This document shows, one piece after another, positions 63,742 to 64,000 of a DNA stretch of 64,000 nt (positions within the stretch are counted from its first letter, which is position 1; the number at the start of each line of letters is the position of its first letter). The notes below the pieces were generated by a model. The model had not been told where the DNA came from. It saw only the letters and a list, made by a program, of their open reading frames with translations, and did no database searches. The DNA is from Paralithodes platypus. Lineage: Eukaryota > Arthropoda > Malacostraca > Decapoda > Lithodidae. The stretch covers positions 36,987,313 to 37,051,312 of the forward strand of contig CM064572.1 of the NCBI GenBank assembly GCA_032716605.1. The letters are read 5' to 3'. Made by a program: the position numbers and the translations under genes.

Positions 63742-64000
63742 TTTTTATGTGATTGAGGGAGGCAAAAGGCATAACTGCCTATAGCGAGTGCCTCCCCCAT
63801 AGTTGAAAGAGTGACAGGGCCAAAATCAAGGGACGTTCGAGCCAAAATGCCTGGACACACGGAGTTTGAAGCAATTTAAGTCATAGGAAGAGGGAAAGAC
63901 TGATTCTGGGAGAGAGTTCCAGAGCTCAGATGTTGAGTAGAAGAAAGTTTGAGAGTAACGTTTCACTCTTGGGTTGGAGAGTTGCACGGAGTAGGGGTGG
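63725..64000 (-). mobile_element. Jockey-like LINE 3' end, second copy, cut by window edge
   Basis: Poly(T) at 63725-63746, then near-identical sequence to 550-820: GGCAAAAGGCATAACTGCC, AATGCCTGGACACAC, AAGTTTGAGAGTAACGTTTC. Few differences from the first copy, so both are young. Coding continues beyond the window. Confidence 0.85.

Overview
This window is eukaryotic, repeat-dominated DNA. I found no host protein-coding gene, no rRNA and no intact tRNA gene. All recognisable coding sequence belongs to transposable elements: APE-type LINEs of CR1/L2, Jockey and RTE type, one BEL/Pao and one Ty3/Gypsy LTR element, and an unclassified inverted-repeat element. Long (TA)n, (GA)n, (TG)n and (GATA)n microsatellites, short TTAGG interstitial repeats and the LINE mix suggest an arthropod, most likely a decapod crustacean. 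The species guess is inference.

Layout. 1-2454: TTAA-element debris, a poly(A)-tailed Jockey-like LINE fragment, microsatellites and a TTAA-flanked element. 2455-10987: a CR1/L2-like LINE ORF1 (minus strand) split in frame by a decayed BEL/Pao element (2882-10723, TSD AGTT), whose 5' LTR carries its own TTAA insertion. 11024-12476: two TTAA elements in head-to-head orientation and a ~58 bp tandem repeat. 12480-16200: AT-rich DNA, MITEs and homopolymers. 16201-18053: solo Gypsy LTR. 18172-22160: LINE 3' fragments, a 48-copy 23 bp minisatellite, (TA)n arrays and a tRNA-like SINE. 22165-26480: a nearly full-length CR1/L2-like LINE with an internal micro-inversion. 26490-30700: purine-rich low-complexity DNA, a second tRNA-like SINE and inverted repeats.

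30715-51060 is a nest at least four levels deep. One minus-strand LINE is split by a 15.7 kb insertion (32779-48501, TSD ATTG) and by a 1.74 kb TTA-flanked element (48845-50588). The 15.7 kb insertion contains an element with ~310 bp inverted termini (35202-47943), bracketed by a ~397 bp direct duplication. That element encodes a ~770-residue protein with a possible PIN/FEN-like nuclease core and a Cys-rich tail. A young 9.4 kb Gypsy element (35945-45386, TSD CTTC) has split this gene in frame. The Gypsy element has integrase upstream of reverse transcriptase and a SCAN-like Gag, both hallmarks of the Gmr1 group.

51937-58633 is a dense mosaic of TTAA-targeting elements around a second copy of the same LINE. 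58640-60690 is an uninterrupted 5'-truncated RTE-like ORF with a GATA-type tail. The rest is microsatellites, foldbacks and a second Jockey-like fragment cut by the window end.

The main themes are a large TTAA-target MITE population with no transposase in the window, dated relative to other elements by in-window empty and filled sites, and the PIN-like element as the best candidate for something undescribed.
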